Source: Nonlabens sp. Hel1_33_55
Lineage (GTDB): Bacteria; Bacteroidota; Bacteroidia; Flavobacteriales; Flavobacteriaceae
NCBI RefSeq assembly: GCF_900101765.1
Contig: NZ_LT627735.1
Coordinates: 1,962,001 to 2,026,000, forward strand
Length of the DNA stretch: 64,000 nucleotides
Reading direction: 5' to 3'
In this document: positions 16,769-25,955 of the stretch, in pieces
How positions within the stretch are numbered: the first letter of the stretch is position 1
Layout: each line of letters opens with the position of its first letter
Program-made: the position numbers and the translations under genes
The notes under the pieces: model-generated
What the model was told of the DNA's origin: nothing
Databases searched by the model: none
What the model saw: only the letters and a program-made list of their open reading frames with translations

Positions 16769-18772
16769 TTAATCTACGTTGTCGTGTAGAAAAGAATTAT
16801 TGTTTCCTCTAAGTTGGATATCATTATTCTCATCAGTATTCAAAGTCGTTCTAGAACGATCACTTTTAGTAGGAGTTTCATCCAGCTCGATACCATGTCT
16901 TAGATAGGCTGGTTTTTTTTCTATTTCTTCCAGTCTGTGACTGCTTTTGAACTTGAAATTATAAGCGTGCATCTTACGTTTACGCTCTTCTGCGCGCAGT
17001 TTCAATACCTCATTGATGGGTAGATCTGTTGGATCTAGATCTTCCAACAATTCCTTTTTAATGGTTACTGGTGCTTGGTCAACAGGAACCTCAACTGTTC
17101 TGATGTTTATACGTTCTGTTTTGGTTTCTGCCTTTGGTTGCTCCTTTGATTTGGTTGCATTATTTAAGTTTTTCTCAACCTCCATGTAATCATCGAGAGA
17201 ATACTTTCTTATACCTTCATCAGAAACTTCTGTAATTGGAATAATTTCAACAGGATCATTAACCTCAATTTCCTCTAGGTTATATGTGATCTGCTCTTCA
17301 TTAGGTTCTTCCTTTTCACTTAATGGCAAGTCAAAATCCAGCAAAAACTGATCTTCTTCATCTTCAATTTCTTCCAGCTTATATACCACTGGTTGTTCCT
17401 CAACAACCTCTTCTTTAATCACTAGCTGTGGCTCCTGATCCAAAACTTCTTCATAAACAACATTCAAATTCTTAATGAATTCCGTTGTTGGTATTAACGG
17501 ATTTTCATTTTTAGGCACGATAGTTTCCTCTGGCTCTTCATCGCCCAGTTCATGCATGATGATTACTGGCTCGTTGGAATCTTTAGAAATTGATGGAGCT
17601 GGTTGGGATTCCGCTTTCGCGAAAGCGGACTCTTTATCATCCTCTTTCTTTTCCTCAACTTCTTCATCCATAATAAGCGTTCCTGCAACAACTCGCTCGT
17701 TTGTCTCTTCCAAAACCTGAATGGCTCGCTGTTCCTCTTCCAAAGTATGGATGATGCGCGTGCCCTCAGTATTTGAGATCTCGTTTTGTTGCTCTGCATT
17801 AAAACCCGTTGCGATCACGGTAACCGCAATGGCGTCGCCCAAGGACTCGTCCTCGCCTACACCCATGATGATGTTAGCGCCACCGCCAGCCTCATTCTGG
17901 ATGTGCTCGTTGATCTCACCTATCTCGTCAATGGTGATCTCTTCAGTCCCAGAAACGATGAGTAGCAACACGTTTTTAGCACCTGTAATCTTGTTATCGT
18001 TAAGCAATGGAGAATCCAATGCCTTGAGAATTCCTTCCTGAGCACGGTTGGATCCAGTGGCTTGAGCGCTACCCATAATCGCAGTACCAGAATTGGATAA
18101 TACGGTTTTTGCATCGCGCAGGTCAATGTTTTGTGTGTAGTGGTTTGTAATTACCTCTGCAATACCACGTGAGGCTGTAGCAAGCACCTCGTCTGCCTTA
18201 GAGAATCCAGCTTTGAAACCTAGATTTCCATAGACGTCACGCAGTTTGTTATTATTGATAATCACCAGAGAATCCACATTCTTGCGGAATTTCTCAATAC
18301 CCTTTTGGGCTTGTTCATTACGAACCTTGCCTTCAAAATGGAACGGTGTCGTAACGATACCAACGGTTAAAATATCCATTTCACGTGCCACTTGAGCAAT
18401 GATTGGAGCTGCACCAGTACCGGTACCGCCGCCCATTCCAGCTGTGATAAAGACCATTTTTGTACGTGAGTCCATCATGGCGCGCACATCTTCTATACTT
18501 TCTTGTGCGGCACGCTCACCTACTTCTGGATTTGCGCCAGCACCTAAACCTTCAGTCAAGGTTACACCCAACTGAATTTTGTTGGGAACTGGACTGTTTT
18601 CCAAGGCTTGGGAATCTGTATTACAGATCACAAAATCCACACCTATGATGCCCTGCTGGAACATGTGTTTGATGGCATTGCTACCACCACCACCTACACC
18701 TATCACCTTGATCACGTTGGATTGGTTCTTGGGTAGATCAAATGCGATGCTATTAAAATCGTCGTTGCTCAT
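16769..18772 (-). CDS. ftsZ: Cell division protein FtsZ
   Basis: This is the tubulin-like GTPase that forms the division ring at midcell. The GTPase core (about 1-320) has the tubulin signature GGGTGTGAAP and the T7-loop region KADEVL. At 667 residues it is much longer than the usual 380-400, because of a 300-residue acidic, disordered linker typical of Flavobacteria. The linker contains AFAKA, encoded by a dispersed palindrome (about residues 382-386). The conserved C-terminal binding peptide for FtsA is visible as KKPAYLRHGIEL near residue 620, followed by an extra tail of about 37 residues. It is last in the cluster, 114 bp after ftsA. Confidence 0.97.
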   Translation of the reverse strand: MSNDDFNSIAFDLPKNQSNVIKVIGVGGGGSNAIKHMFQQGIIGVDFVICNTDSQALENSPVPNKIQLGVTLTEGLGAGANPEVGERAAQESIEDVRAMMDSRTKMVFITAGMGGGTGTGAAPIIAQVAREMDILTVGIVTTPFHFEGKVRNEQAQKGIEKFRKNVDSLVIINNNKLRDVYGNLGFKAGFSKADEVLATASRGIAEVITNHYTQNIDLRDAKTVLSNSGTAIMGSAQATGSNRAQEGILKALDSPLLNDNKITGAKNVLLLIVSGTEEITIDEIGEINEHIQNEAGGGANIIMGVGEDESLGDAIAVTVIATGFNAEQQNEISNTEGTRIIHTLEEEQRAIQVLEETNERVVAGTLIMDEEVEEKKEDDKESAFAKAESQPAPSISKDSNEPVIIMHELGDEEPEETIVPKNENPLIPTTEFIKNLNVVYEEVLDQEPQLVIKEEVVEEQPVVYKLEEIEDEEDQFLLDFDLPLSEKEEPNEEQITYNLEEIEVNDPVEIIPITEVSDEGIRKYSLDDYMEVEKNLNNATKSKEQPKAETKTERINIRTVEVPVDQAPVTIKKELLEDLDPTDLPINEVLKLRAEERKRKMHAYNFKFKSSHRLEEIEKKPAYLRHGIELDETPTKSDRSRTTLNTDENNDIQLRGNNNSFLHDNVD
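17612..17627. repeat. Dispersed palindrome, copy 7 (inside ftsZ)
   Basis: Perfect 16-bp copy in the part of ftsZ that encodes the disordered linker, read as SAFAKAES. Confidence 0.95.
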
Positions 18773-18806
18773 ATCTTGCTACTTTTTTTACTTCTTGCTT
18801 TATTCT

Positions 18807-18843
18807 AAAAACCTTTTCTCGGCTCTCGCTCAAAACAGGTTTT
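18807..18843. repeat. Imperfect hairpin element between ftsA and ftsZ
   Basis: An inverted repeat AAAACCTTTT / AAAACAGGTTTT flanks a CTCGGCTCTCGCTC core. A second copy of the same design lies at 34992-35024 (core CTCGACTGCCGCTC). The rest of the 114-bp ftsA-ftsZ gap is pyrimidine-rich on the plus strand. Confidence 0.6.
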
Positions 18844-18886
18844 CACTATCTATATTCTTGTTTCTTTACTCTTTGTATTTCCAGCC

Positions 18887-20245
18887 TTATTCTGCTTTAT
18901 CCAGAAAATCCTTAAACTTATTAGCCCAATTCTCAAAGATGCCTTTACTCTTTCTAGGCTGTGTCACCGTAGGTTGTTCTTCAGTTAAGGTTGTTTTATT
19001 TTGATCTTCAATGATTGGATTGTTTCCATTATTGGCATTGGTAACTGCCGCTTCCTTATGCTCACTTTTTGAGGTTTGGAACTCGTTTGATTCTAACCCT
19101 TTCAGCACTAAACCAACTGCGGTAGCAAATAGCGGACTCGTACTTTCTATATCGCTATCACCAGCTAGATGTTCGTTAGGGTAACCTATTCTACTAGGCA
19201 TTCCCGTAACATATTCTGCTAGTTGCTTAATGTGTTTGAGTTGGCTACCACCACCGGTTAATACTACACCAGCGATCAGCTGCTTTTTAGGCTCGTCGTG
19301 ACCGTAGTTTTTGATCTCTACAAATACTGTCTCCAAAATCTCAATGACACGAGCGTGAATAATCTTGCTCAGATTCTTGAGCGTAATTTCTTTAGGCTCG
19401 CGACCGCGTAATCCTGGAATAGATACGATCTCATTCTCTTTATTCTCGCCAGGCCATGCACTACCAAATTTGGTCTTAAGCAACTCTGCCTGCTTTTCTA
19501 TAATCGAGCAGCCTTCTTTAATATCTTGAGTAATGATATTACCACCTTGTGGTATCACTGCTGTATGGCGAATGATTCCATCCTTGAAAATCGCAAGATC
19601 TGTGGTTCCACCACCTATATCGATCAATGCAACTCCAGCTTCTTTTTCTTCCTGGCTAAGAACTGCATCTGCACTGGCAAGTGGCTCCAGCGTAATATCT
19701 GAAAGCTCAAGGTCTGCGCTCTTTACACAACGTCCTATGTTGCGAATGGAGGCTACTTGACCTACCACTACATGGAAATTAGCTTCAAGTCTGCCACCAT
19801 ACATCCCAATAGGCTCCTTAATTTCAGACTGACCATCAATTTTATATTCCTGCGGCAATACATGAATGATTTCCTCACCTGGCAGCATAACCAATTTAAA
19901 AACCTGGTTACACAATTTTGTGATGTCTTCCTGATTAATGACCGTCTCACTGTCGCCACGAGTGATGTAATCGCTGTGCTGCAGACTACGTATATGCTGC
20001 CCTGCTATACCAACAGTTACATCCTTGATCTGTATGCCACTCACGGCTTCCGCTTGCGATACAGCCTGCTGTATAGATGTGATGGTTTGTGTGATGTTAT
20101 TGACGACTCCACGATGGACGCCTAGACTTTTTGACCTTCCTACACCTAGGATCTCAAGTTTGCCGTACTCATTTTTGCGACCTATCATAGCAACGATCTT
20201 TGTCGTTCCAATATCTAGTCCTACTGCAAATTCTTGTGGTTCCAT
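18887..20245 (-). CDS. ftsA: Cell division protein FtsA
   Basis: This actin-like ATPase tethers FtsZ filaments to the membrane. The 452-residue product begins with the phosphate-1 loop FAVGLDIGTTKIVAMIGR, has a SHS2/1C-domain segment (about 85-165), then the phosphate-2 loop ALIDIGGGTTDLAIF and adenosine motif LTGGGSQLKHI near residue 330. A C-terminal amphipathic stretch, FENWANKFKDFLD, is the expected membrane-targeting helix, following a low-complexity Asn/Thr-rich linker. The start overlaps the ftsQ stop by 1 bp, which indicates translational coupling. Confidence 0.97.
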   Translation of the reverse strand: MEPQEFAVGLDIGTTKIVAMIGRKNEYGKLEILGVGRSKSLGVHRGVVNNITQTITSIQQAVSQAEAVSGIQIKDVTVGIAGQHIRSLQHSDYITRGDSETVINQEDITKLCNQVFKLVMLPGEEIIHVLPQEYKIDGQSEIKEPIGMYGGRLEANFHVVVGQVASIRNIGRCVKSADLELSDITLEPLASADAVLSQEEKEAGVALIDIGGGTTDLAIFKDGIIRHTAVIPQGGNIITQDIKEGCSIIEKQAELLKTKFGSAWPGENKENEIVSIPGLRGREPKEITLKNLSKIIHARVIEILETVFVEIKNYGHDEPKKQLIAGVVLTGGGSQLKHIKQLAEYVTGMPSRIGYPNEHLAGDSDIESTSPLFATAVGLVLKGLESNEFQTSKSEHKEAAVTNANNGNNPIIEDQNKTTLTEEQPTVTQPRKSKGIFENWANKFKDFLDKAE

Positions 20246-20967
20246 TATTCTTCATTTTTAACTAGTACAACCTGATCTTCAAATCTTAGATCCATGGCCT
20301 CGATTTGATCCACTGTTTTATCTTTTTCAACTTTGGCAAGCATTGCTTTAAAGTTGGTCATCTTACTTTGCAACTTATCCAACTTGCCCAGCTTTAATCT
20401 CATTTGATTAGAACGCAACATCAAAGTTGCATTTCCTTTACTATCAAGAACTATTTGAGTAACAGCCGCATTCAACAACTCATCATCTCCCAAATAGATC
20501 AAAAACTCATACAATTCATCCTGAAATTCAGGCTTAAAACCCATTACCACAGGTACGAGTGCTGTATGTTCACCAGACAACGGCATGATCTCATTATCAC
20601 CATCCAGATAGACATTGGGACTTCCCATCAATCTTGCTAGTGGCTCACGTTGCTCCACCACGACATTAAGCCTACCATTGAGATCTACAGAAACCTCTGC
20701 GGCTCTGATCATTGGGTCAGCAACAAGTCTGGTCTCGCTCCTATTCAAATCTAATTTTTCTACCAGCCGATTATCGACACTATCTTCTTTTTGTATCAAC
20801 AGTTTATTAACGTTATCTTCAGATATAAACGGGTCACTGTAATCTGTAAATGAGATCTTTATATCCTGTATTTCTCTATTATTATGTCGCTTGTTAGCAA
20901 AAGAATACATCGCTAAAATCCCAGCGATAATTACAGGTAAAATCAAGAGTTTTAGAATCCTTTTCAT
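20245..20967 (-). CDS. ftsQ: Cell division protein FtsQ (POTRA domain)
   Basis: This 240-residue bitopic protein has a short cytosolic N-terminus, one transmembrane helix (about 5-24, ILKLLILPVIIAGILAMYSF) and a periplasmic region. A POTRA-type domain (about 35-110) contains the typical hinge ending in NVVVEQREPLARL. It links the cytosolic ring to the FtsL/FtsI/FtsW synthesis machinery. Sequence conservation of FtsQ in Bacteroidota is low. The assignment rests on this fold plus its place between murC (4-bp overlap) and ftsA (1-bp overlap). Confidence 0.9.
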   Translation of the reverse strand: MKRILKLLILPVIIAGILAMYSFANKRHNNREIQDIKISFTDYSDPFISEDNVNKLLIQKEDSVDNRLVEKLDLNRSETRLVADPMIRAAEVSVDLNGRLNVVVEQREPLARLMGSPNVYLDGDNEIMPLSGEHTALVPVVMGFKPEFQDELYEFLIYLGDDELLNAAVTQIVLDSKGNATLMLRSNQMRLKLGKLDKLQSKMTNFKAMLAKVEKDKTVDQIEAMDLRFEDQVVLVKNEE

Positions 20968-22322
20968 ACGGCCAATTCTTTTACCACTCGATCCACTTCT
21001 GCGCCTATATCTCCAGCTCCCAACAACAGGACAATTCGATTGTCCATTTCTTTGATAAACTCTGCCATATCCTCTTTTTCCAGCAGCGTGGTCATGTGAG
21101 GTGATGTTTCTTGATTACGGATTCTTTCACACAACACTGCAGAGTGAACTCCTTCCATAGGCTCTTCTCTTGCAGCATAGATATTGAGCATGCCTACCTT
21201 GTGAAATTGGCTCAAACTTGTCGCAAAATCATCCATGAAATCTTTCGTCCTTGAATAGAGATGCGGCTGGAAAATAACCGTGTACTTCTCATCAGGATAC
21301 ATTTCTTTGACAGCTTGATAGACGGCATTGATTTCCGTTGGGTGATGTGCGTAATCATCGATTACTACAAATTTCTCAGTATTCATCTTATACGAGAATC
21401 TGCGTTCAACTCCCTTGAAAGAAGCCAGGGCGTTTTTAAGTTTTTCTACATTTGCACCGTAATTGATAGCTATAGATAATGCTAGAATAGCATTTGCAAG
21501 ATTATGTTGTCCCGGCAATCTCAGACTCCAGTCCTTCAATGTTCCTGAAGGTGTTTCAAGATTGAAGTAGTACGTACCGTCCACAATAGTCAAATGACTG
21601 GCATGGTAGTCACCAGTGTCAATCCCGATTTTATTTCCAGCTAGTTTGACAGATTCATTGACAAACAAGGAATCTTGTGGAACCAGTGCTCCAAATTCTT
21701 CAAAAGCCTTCTCAAATTCTTCCTCACTTCCATAAATATCCAAGTGATCAGGATCAATCGCTGTGATTCCAGCATAGTCAGGCTCTAGTTGCAAGAACGA
21801 ACGATCAAATTCATCTGCCTCAACGACCATGACATCGGTACCGCTGTTGAGATAATTTGTATTGTAACCTTCCAGAATCCCGCCTAGGAAAGCTGTAGTT
21901 TTAATGTCGCTTTGGTACAACAAATGCCCAAGTATCGCACTAGTGGTTGTTTTTCCGTGCGTTCCAGCGATCGCTAGACAAGTCATGGTTTTTGAAATCG
22001 CACCTAGTAGTTTTGCACGTTTGACGATGGGAATATCGCTTTCGCGAAAGCGAACTAGTTCTCCGAAATCCTGCTTCACAGCTGGAGTATAGACCACCAA
22101 TGCCTTCTCTGGATTTTTGAATTCATCAGGAATAAAATCGTAGGCATCATTGTAGTGAATGGAGATCCCTTCAACAACCAACTGATTAGTCAAAGTGGTG
22201 GCAACGCGGTCATAACCGGCAACTTGCTTGCCTTGCTCATGGAGATAGCGGGCAAGCGCACTCATCCCAATTCCACCAATGCCGATGAAGTAAATATGTG
22301 ATATATCTTTTAAATCACGCAT
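20964..22322 (-). CDS. murC: UDP-N-acetylmuramate--L-alanine ligase MurC
   Basis: This cytosolic Mur ligase adds L-Ala to UDP-MurNAc. The 452-residue product has the N-terminal UDP-binding Rossmann loop IYFIGIGGIGMSALARYL, the ATP-binding P-loop AGTHGKTTTSAILG (about 118-131), the central motif EADEFDRSFL and the C-terminal VIDDYAHHPTEI. The palindrome encodes RFRES (LVRFRESDIPIV, about residues 91-95) just before the P-loop region, in place of a usually variable stretch. It overlaps murG by 8 bp and ftsQ by 4 bp. Confidence 0.97.
   Translation of the reverse strand: MRDLKDISHIYFIGIGGIGMSALARYLHEQGKQVAGYDRVATTLTNQLVVEGISIHYNDAYDFIPDEFKNPEKALVVYTPAVKQDFGELVRFRESDIPIVKRAKLLGAISKTMTCLAIAGTHGKTTTSAILGHLLYQSDIKTTAFLGGILEGYNTNYLNSGTDVMVVEADEFDRSFLQLEPDYAGITAIDPDHLDIYGSEEEFEKAFEEFGALVPQDSLFVNESVKLAGNKIGIDTGDYHASHLTIVDGTYYFNLETPSGTLKDWSLRLPGQHNLANAILALSIAINYGANVEKLKNALASFKGVERRFSYKMNTEKFVVIDDYAHHPTEINAVYQAVKEMYPDEKYTVIFQPHLYSRTKDFMDDFATSLSQFHKVGMLNIYAAREEPMEGVHSAVLCERIRNQETSPHMTTLLEKEDMAEFIKEMDNRIVLLLGAGDIGAEVDRVVKELAV
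22037..22052. repeat. Dispersed palindrome, copy 8 (inside murC)
   Basis: Perfect 16-bp copy read in frame as RFRES, the only copy seen in this reading phase. Confidence 0.95.
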
Positions 22323-23415
22323 CCATTAATTCTTTTATCTGGTCCATAATATCGCTAGTAGCTTGAGGTCTAGCGATATTTTTAAAATTGGCTGAAAGCC
22401 TTTTCTGTAATTCGTGATCACTCATAAGCTTATTCCAGAAAATTGGAAAATTGCTCTCGAGTTCCTTTTCTCTAATCATCAATGCGGCATCCTGATCCTG
22501 GATAGCGATCGCATTTTTTGTCTGGTGATCTTCTGCCACATGCGGTGACGGAATGAAAATCACGGGCTTTCCAACTAACGCTAGTTCAGAAATAGTTCCT
22601 GCACCCGCGCGCGAGATGATGACATCTGCCGCGGCGTATGCTAAATCCATTCTATCGAGGAAGGCGCTGACCTTAACAGTAGCACTATTGTGTTTTTTAT
22701 ACTGATCGAAGTAGAGCTTTCCACATTGCCAAATGATTTGCACGTCTTGTTGTAATAAATCCAATTGGTTTTCAACCAACTGATTGATTCTACGTGCTCC
22801 AAGACTACCGCCTAAAACCAACAATATTTTTTTATCTGTATCCTCAAAACCAAAATGCTTTATAGCTTCTGGCTTAGATGTTGCTCGATCCACCAAATCC
22901 TGTCGTACCGGATTACCAGTAAAAACAATCTTTTCTTTAGGAAAGAAGCGATCCATGTTCTCACTCGCGACACAAACTTTGTCCACCTTTTTTGCAAGCA
23001 GCTTGTTTGTAATTCCAGCGTATGAATTTTGCTCCTGGATTAAGGTTGGAATACCTTTTCTATGTGCCATAAATAACAAAGGCCCGCTGGCATAACCACC
23101 AGTACCTATCGCAACATCGGGCTGGAAATCTTTAATGATTTTACTTGCATCGATAAGGCTTTTAGCGACTTTAAATGGAAAAGAAAGATTCTTTGCCGAT
23201 AACTTTCTTTGAAGACCACTGATCCACAATCCTTTGATCTCATAACCGGCAGCAGGAACTTTTTCCATTTCCATACGGTCATTAGCACCAACAAATAATA
23301 TCTCACAATCAGGCCATCTACGACGGCACTCGTTTGCAATCGAGATCGCTGGGAAGATGTGGCCTCCAGTACCACCGCCAGATATGATGATTCTATAAGG
23401 CTTCACTAAGTACAT
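22315..23415 (-). CDS. murG: UDP-GlcNAc:lipid I transferase MurG
   Basis: This peripheral membrane glycosyltransferase makes lipid II from lipid I and UDP-GlcNAc. The 366-residue product has the glycine-rich N-terminal loop ISGGGTGGHIFPAISIANE (lipid I side), the central VLGGSLGARRINQLV and the C-terminal donor-binding segment ISRAGAGTISELALVGKPVIFIPSP. The family motif AEDHQTKNA follows. The start codon is the ATG at 23415, which lies inside ftsW (23-bp overlap). Confidence 0.97.
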   Translation of the reverse strand: MYLVKPYRIIISGGGTGGHIFPAISIANECRRRWPDCEILFVGANDRMEMEKVPAAGYEIKGLWISGLQRKLSAKNLSFPFKVAKSLIDASKIIKDFQPDVAIGTGGYASGPLLFMAHRKGIPTLIQEQNSYAGITNKLLAKKVDKVCVASENMDRFFPKEKIVFTGNPVRQDLVDRATSKPEAIKHFGFEDTDKKILLVLGGSLGARRINQLVENQLDLLQQDVQIIWQCGKLYFDQYKKHNSATVKVSAFLDRMDLAYAAADVIISRAGAGTISELALVGKPVIFIPSPHVAEDHQTKNAIAIQDQDAALMIREKELESNFPIFWNKLMSDHELQKRLSANFKNIARPQATSDIMDQIKELMDA

Positions 23416-24592
23416 CTAAAGGGTTCAACTCTTCCTCAGGAGTTTCCTGAGCTTTTATGGCTTGTCGTTTTGCACTCACGCTTAATATGATACCTATCGC
23501 CATGCATGTCATCCAGATGGATGTTCCACCGCTGGAAATAAGTGGTAGGGTCTGTCCTGTTACTGGAAATAGATTCACGGCTACCGCCATATTGATCAAA
23601 GCCTGTAATACAATCGGGAATCCAACGCCAATGACGAGCAAAGTACCAAAAATTGTGTCTGCCTTGTTTGCTATCACTACTAGTCTAAAAAGCACCAGCA
23701 TATACACTAACAAGACTACAGCGCCACCTATCAATCCAAATTCTTCAATAATTATGGCATAAATAAAGTCACTGCTGGATTGTGGTAAAAAGTGTTTTTG
23801 TTGACTCTTTCCTGGACCTTGTCCCCAAACGTAACCTGTTGCTATGGCAGTTTTGGCTTTATCTACTTGATATTCAGAATCTGATGTTCCATCGCCAGAG
23901 AAACTCTCGATACGGCTTACCCAAGTATCAACACGATTGGGAAATGCATCTGGAAATGCCTTTGCGGTAAGTATAAATAATATTAGAACCACTAATCCAG
24001 TTCCCACAATTCCCAATAAATACTTCCAAGGATAGCCGCCTATGAAGCAGACTAACAAAACCATTAAAAATAAGATTGCCGTAGTGGAGAAATTAGATGG
24101 TAAAATGAGTGCCAGAATCAATCCAACGGGCAGCCACAAAGGCAATAGTGATTTTTTGAACTCAATGACTTTATCACGCATCGAATTAAGATAACGAGCT
24201 ACCCAAACCATGAGTACCACGGCAGCCAACGTACTGGTCTGGAATCCAACTCCAACTATGGGAATCTGAATCCAGCGACTGGCATTAGCGCCATCCATCT
24301 CAGTGCCTTGAAATGCCGTGAAAATGAGTAGCAAAATCACGATAGGCAGCATGATAAAACTTAATCCCTTGAAGTAATTGTAGGGGATTTTATGAAACGT
24401 GTACGCAATTCCCAATCCCAGAATTAAGTGCGCAAAATGCTTCACCACATATTGGAGTGTATTTCCTTCACCGCCATTTAAATAAGCCAAATTACTACTG
24501 GCACTATATACCGGTAAAAACGAAAATATCGCCAGTATCAGCACCAAAGCCCATAAAAAGGAATCACCAGATATGTAGTCTCTTATTCTCAA
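23393..24592 (-). CDS. ftsW: Septal peptidoglycan glycosyltransferase FtsW
   Basis: This SEDS-family polytopic membrane protein polymerises lipid II at the septum with its partner FtsI. The 399-residue product has about ten hydrophobic segments. It shows the conserved late-helix motif LPLISSGGTSIW (about 350-361) and a large periplasmic loop region with WVSRIESFSGDG and YQVDKAKTAIATGYVWGQGPG. The apparent start is TTG at 24592, 1 bp after the murD stop; no ATG fits better. It lies between murD and murG, as in other Bacteroidota clusters. Confidence 0.95.
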   Translation of the reverse strand: MRIRDYISGDSFLWALVLILAIFSFLPVYSASSNLAYLNGGEGNTLQYVVKHFAHLILGLGIAYTFHKIPYNYFKGLSFIMLPIVILLLIFTAFQGTEMDGANASRWIQIPIVGVGFQTSTLAAVVLMVWVARYLNSMRDKVIEFKKSLLPLWLPVGLILALILPSNFSTTAILFLMVLLVCFIGGYPWKYLLGIVGTGLVVLILFILTAKAFPDAFPNRVDTWVSRIESFSGDGTSDSEYQVDKAKTAIATGYVWGQGPGKSQQKHFLPQSSSDFIYAIIIEEFGLIGGAVVLLVYMLVLFRLVVIANKADTIFGTLLVIGVGFPIVLQALINMAVAVNLFPVTGQTLPLISSGGTSIWMTCMAIGIILSVSAKRQAIKAQETPEEELNPLDVLSEAL

Positions 24593-24593
24593 A

Positions 24594-25955
24594 TTATAAT
24601 CCTCTTACAGCTTTTTTGAATTGGCGACCACGGTCTTCATAATTGTCAAATAAATCAAAACTTGCGCACGCGGGACTCAACAACACATTATCACCTGCAT
24701 CGGCTAGTTTGTAGGCAACTCTGACGGCATCTTCCATGGAGCCAGTCTCTACCATTTGTTCTACACAGCCACTAAATGCTTCTACTATTTTAGAATTATC
24801 AACACCTAGGCAAACGATAGCTTTAACATGCTTGTTTACTAAATGAAATAACTGTGAGTAATCGTTACCCTTATCCACGCCACCAACAATCCAGACGGTA
24901 GGTTGCTCCATACTGTCCAATGCATAAAAAGTAGCATTGACATTAGTTGCTTTTGAATCGTTGATATATTGAACCTTATTAATCTTTAGTACCTGCTCAA
25001 GTCTGTGCTCCACACCTTGAAAGGATTGCATACTTTGTCTGATCGTCTCTTTACGAATCTTTAAAAGTTTTGCAGTGGTAGCAGCCGCCATGGCGTTTGC
25101 AGTGTTGTGTTGTCCCTTGAGGGAAAGTTGTTCTAATGGCATAGTAAATGGGGTTTGGTCAATAGCGACCTTGATTGTGTTGTTTATGAGTGATGCACCA
25201 TATTCCAATTCTTTGGTCATTGAGAATGGAACTAGTGTGGATTTTATAGGAGTGGATTGAAGCGCACTAGTGATGGCTTCGTCGTCAGCGTTGTACACCA
25301 GATAATCAGTTGAATCCTGATTCATGGCAATGCGCATTTTTGAGGCTAGGTAATTTTCAAATTTGTAATCGTATCGATCCAGATGATCTGGCGTTACGTT
25401 GAGTAATACCGCTACCTTAGGTTTGAAATTATTAATACCATCTAGCTGGAAACTACTTACTTCCAGTAAACGAACCTCAGCTGGAGATTCGGCGACTTGT
25501 TGGGCAAAACTCTTGCCTATATTACCGCCCATAGTGTGATCTATTCCAGCTTCGGTTAAAAGATGTCCCAGTAAACTGGTGACTGTCGTTTTACCGTTGC
25601 TTCCTGTTACTGCAATGATGGTTTCGTTCGAGTGCTCTGCAGCAAATTCAATTTCTGATATTACTGGAATTCCATCATCAATAGCTTCTTTAATAATTCC
25701 TGCAGTATCTGGAATGCCTGGACTTTTCACGATCAGACTTGCAGCTAGGATGGTTTCTACCGTATGAGATCCTGACTCGTAGGGAATGTTGTGGGTTTGT
25801 AACGCTTTCGCGAAAGCGTCACTCAATTCATCTCTATTGCTTAAAAACACCTTGTAGCCACGATCTGCAGCCAGCATTGCTGCGCCCATACCGCTGATGC
25901 CACCGCCAAGAATGACGACGTTAGAAAAATTATATGTGGAATTTTTCTGTGTCAT
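24594..25955 (-). CDS. murD: UDP-MurNAc-L-alanine--D-glutamate ligase MurD
   Basis: This cytosolic Mur ligase adds D-Glu. The 453-residue product has the N-terminal loop VVILGGGISGMGAAMLA, the ATP P-loop VTGSNGKTTVTSLLG (about 115-129), the motif NVTPDHLDRYDY and YINDSKATNVNAT in the central domain, and a C-terminal LLSPACASFDLFDNYEDRG. The dispersed palindrome encodes AFAKA within DAFAKALQTHN (about residue 47-51), in the variable part of the N-terminal domain. It overlaps mraY by 1 bp. Confidence 0.97.
   Translation of the reverse strand: MTQKNSTYNFSNVVILGGGISGMGAAMLAADRGYKVFLSNRDELSDAFAKALQTHNIPYESGSHTVETILAASLIVKSPGIPDTAGIIKEAIDDGIPVISEIEFAAEHSNETIIAVTGSNGKTTVTSLLGHLLTEAGIDHTMGGNIGKSFAQQVAESPAEVRLLEVSSFQLDGINNFKPKVAVLLNVTPDHLDRYDYKFENYLASKMRIAMNQDSTDYLVYNADDEAITSALQSTPIKSTLVPFSMTKELEYGASLINNTIKVAIDQTPFTMPLEQLSLKGQHNTANAMAAATTAKLLKIRKETIRQSMQSFQGVEHRLEQVLKINKVQYINDSKATNVNATFYALDSMEQPTVWIVGGVDKGNDYSQLFHLVNKHVKAIVCLGVDNSKIVEAFSGCVEQMVETGSMEDAVRVAYKLADAGDNVLLSPACASFDLFDNYEDRGRQFKKAVRGL
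25803..25818. repeat. Dispersed palindrome, copy 9 (inside murD)
   Basis: Perfect 16-bp copy read in frame as AFAKA. Confidence 0.95.
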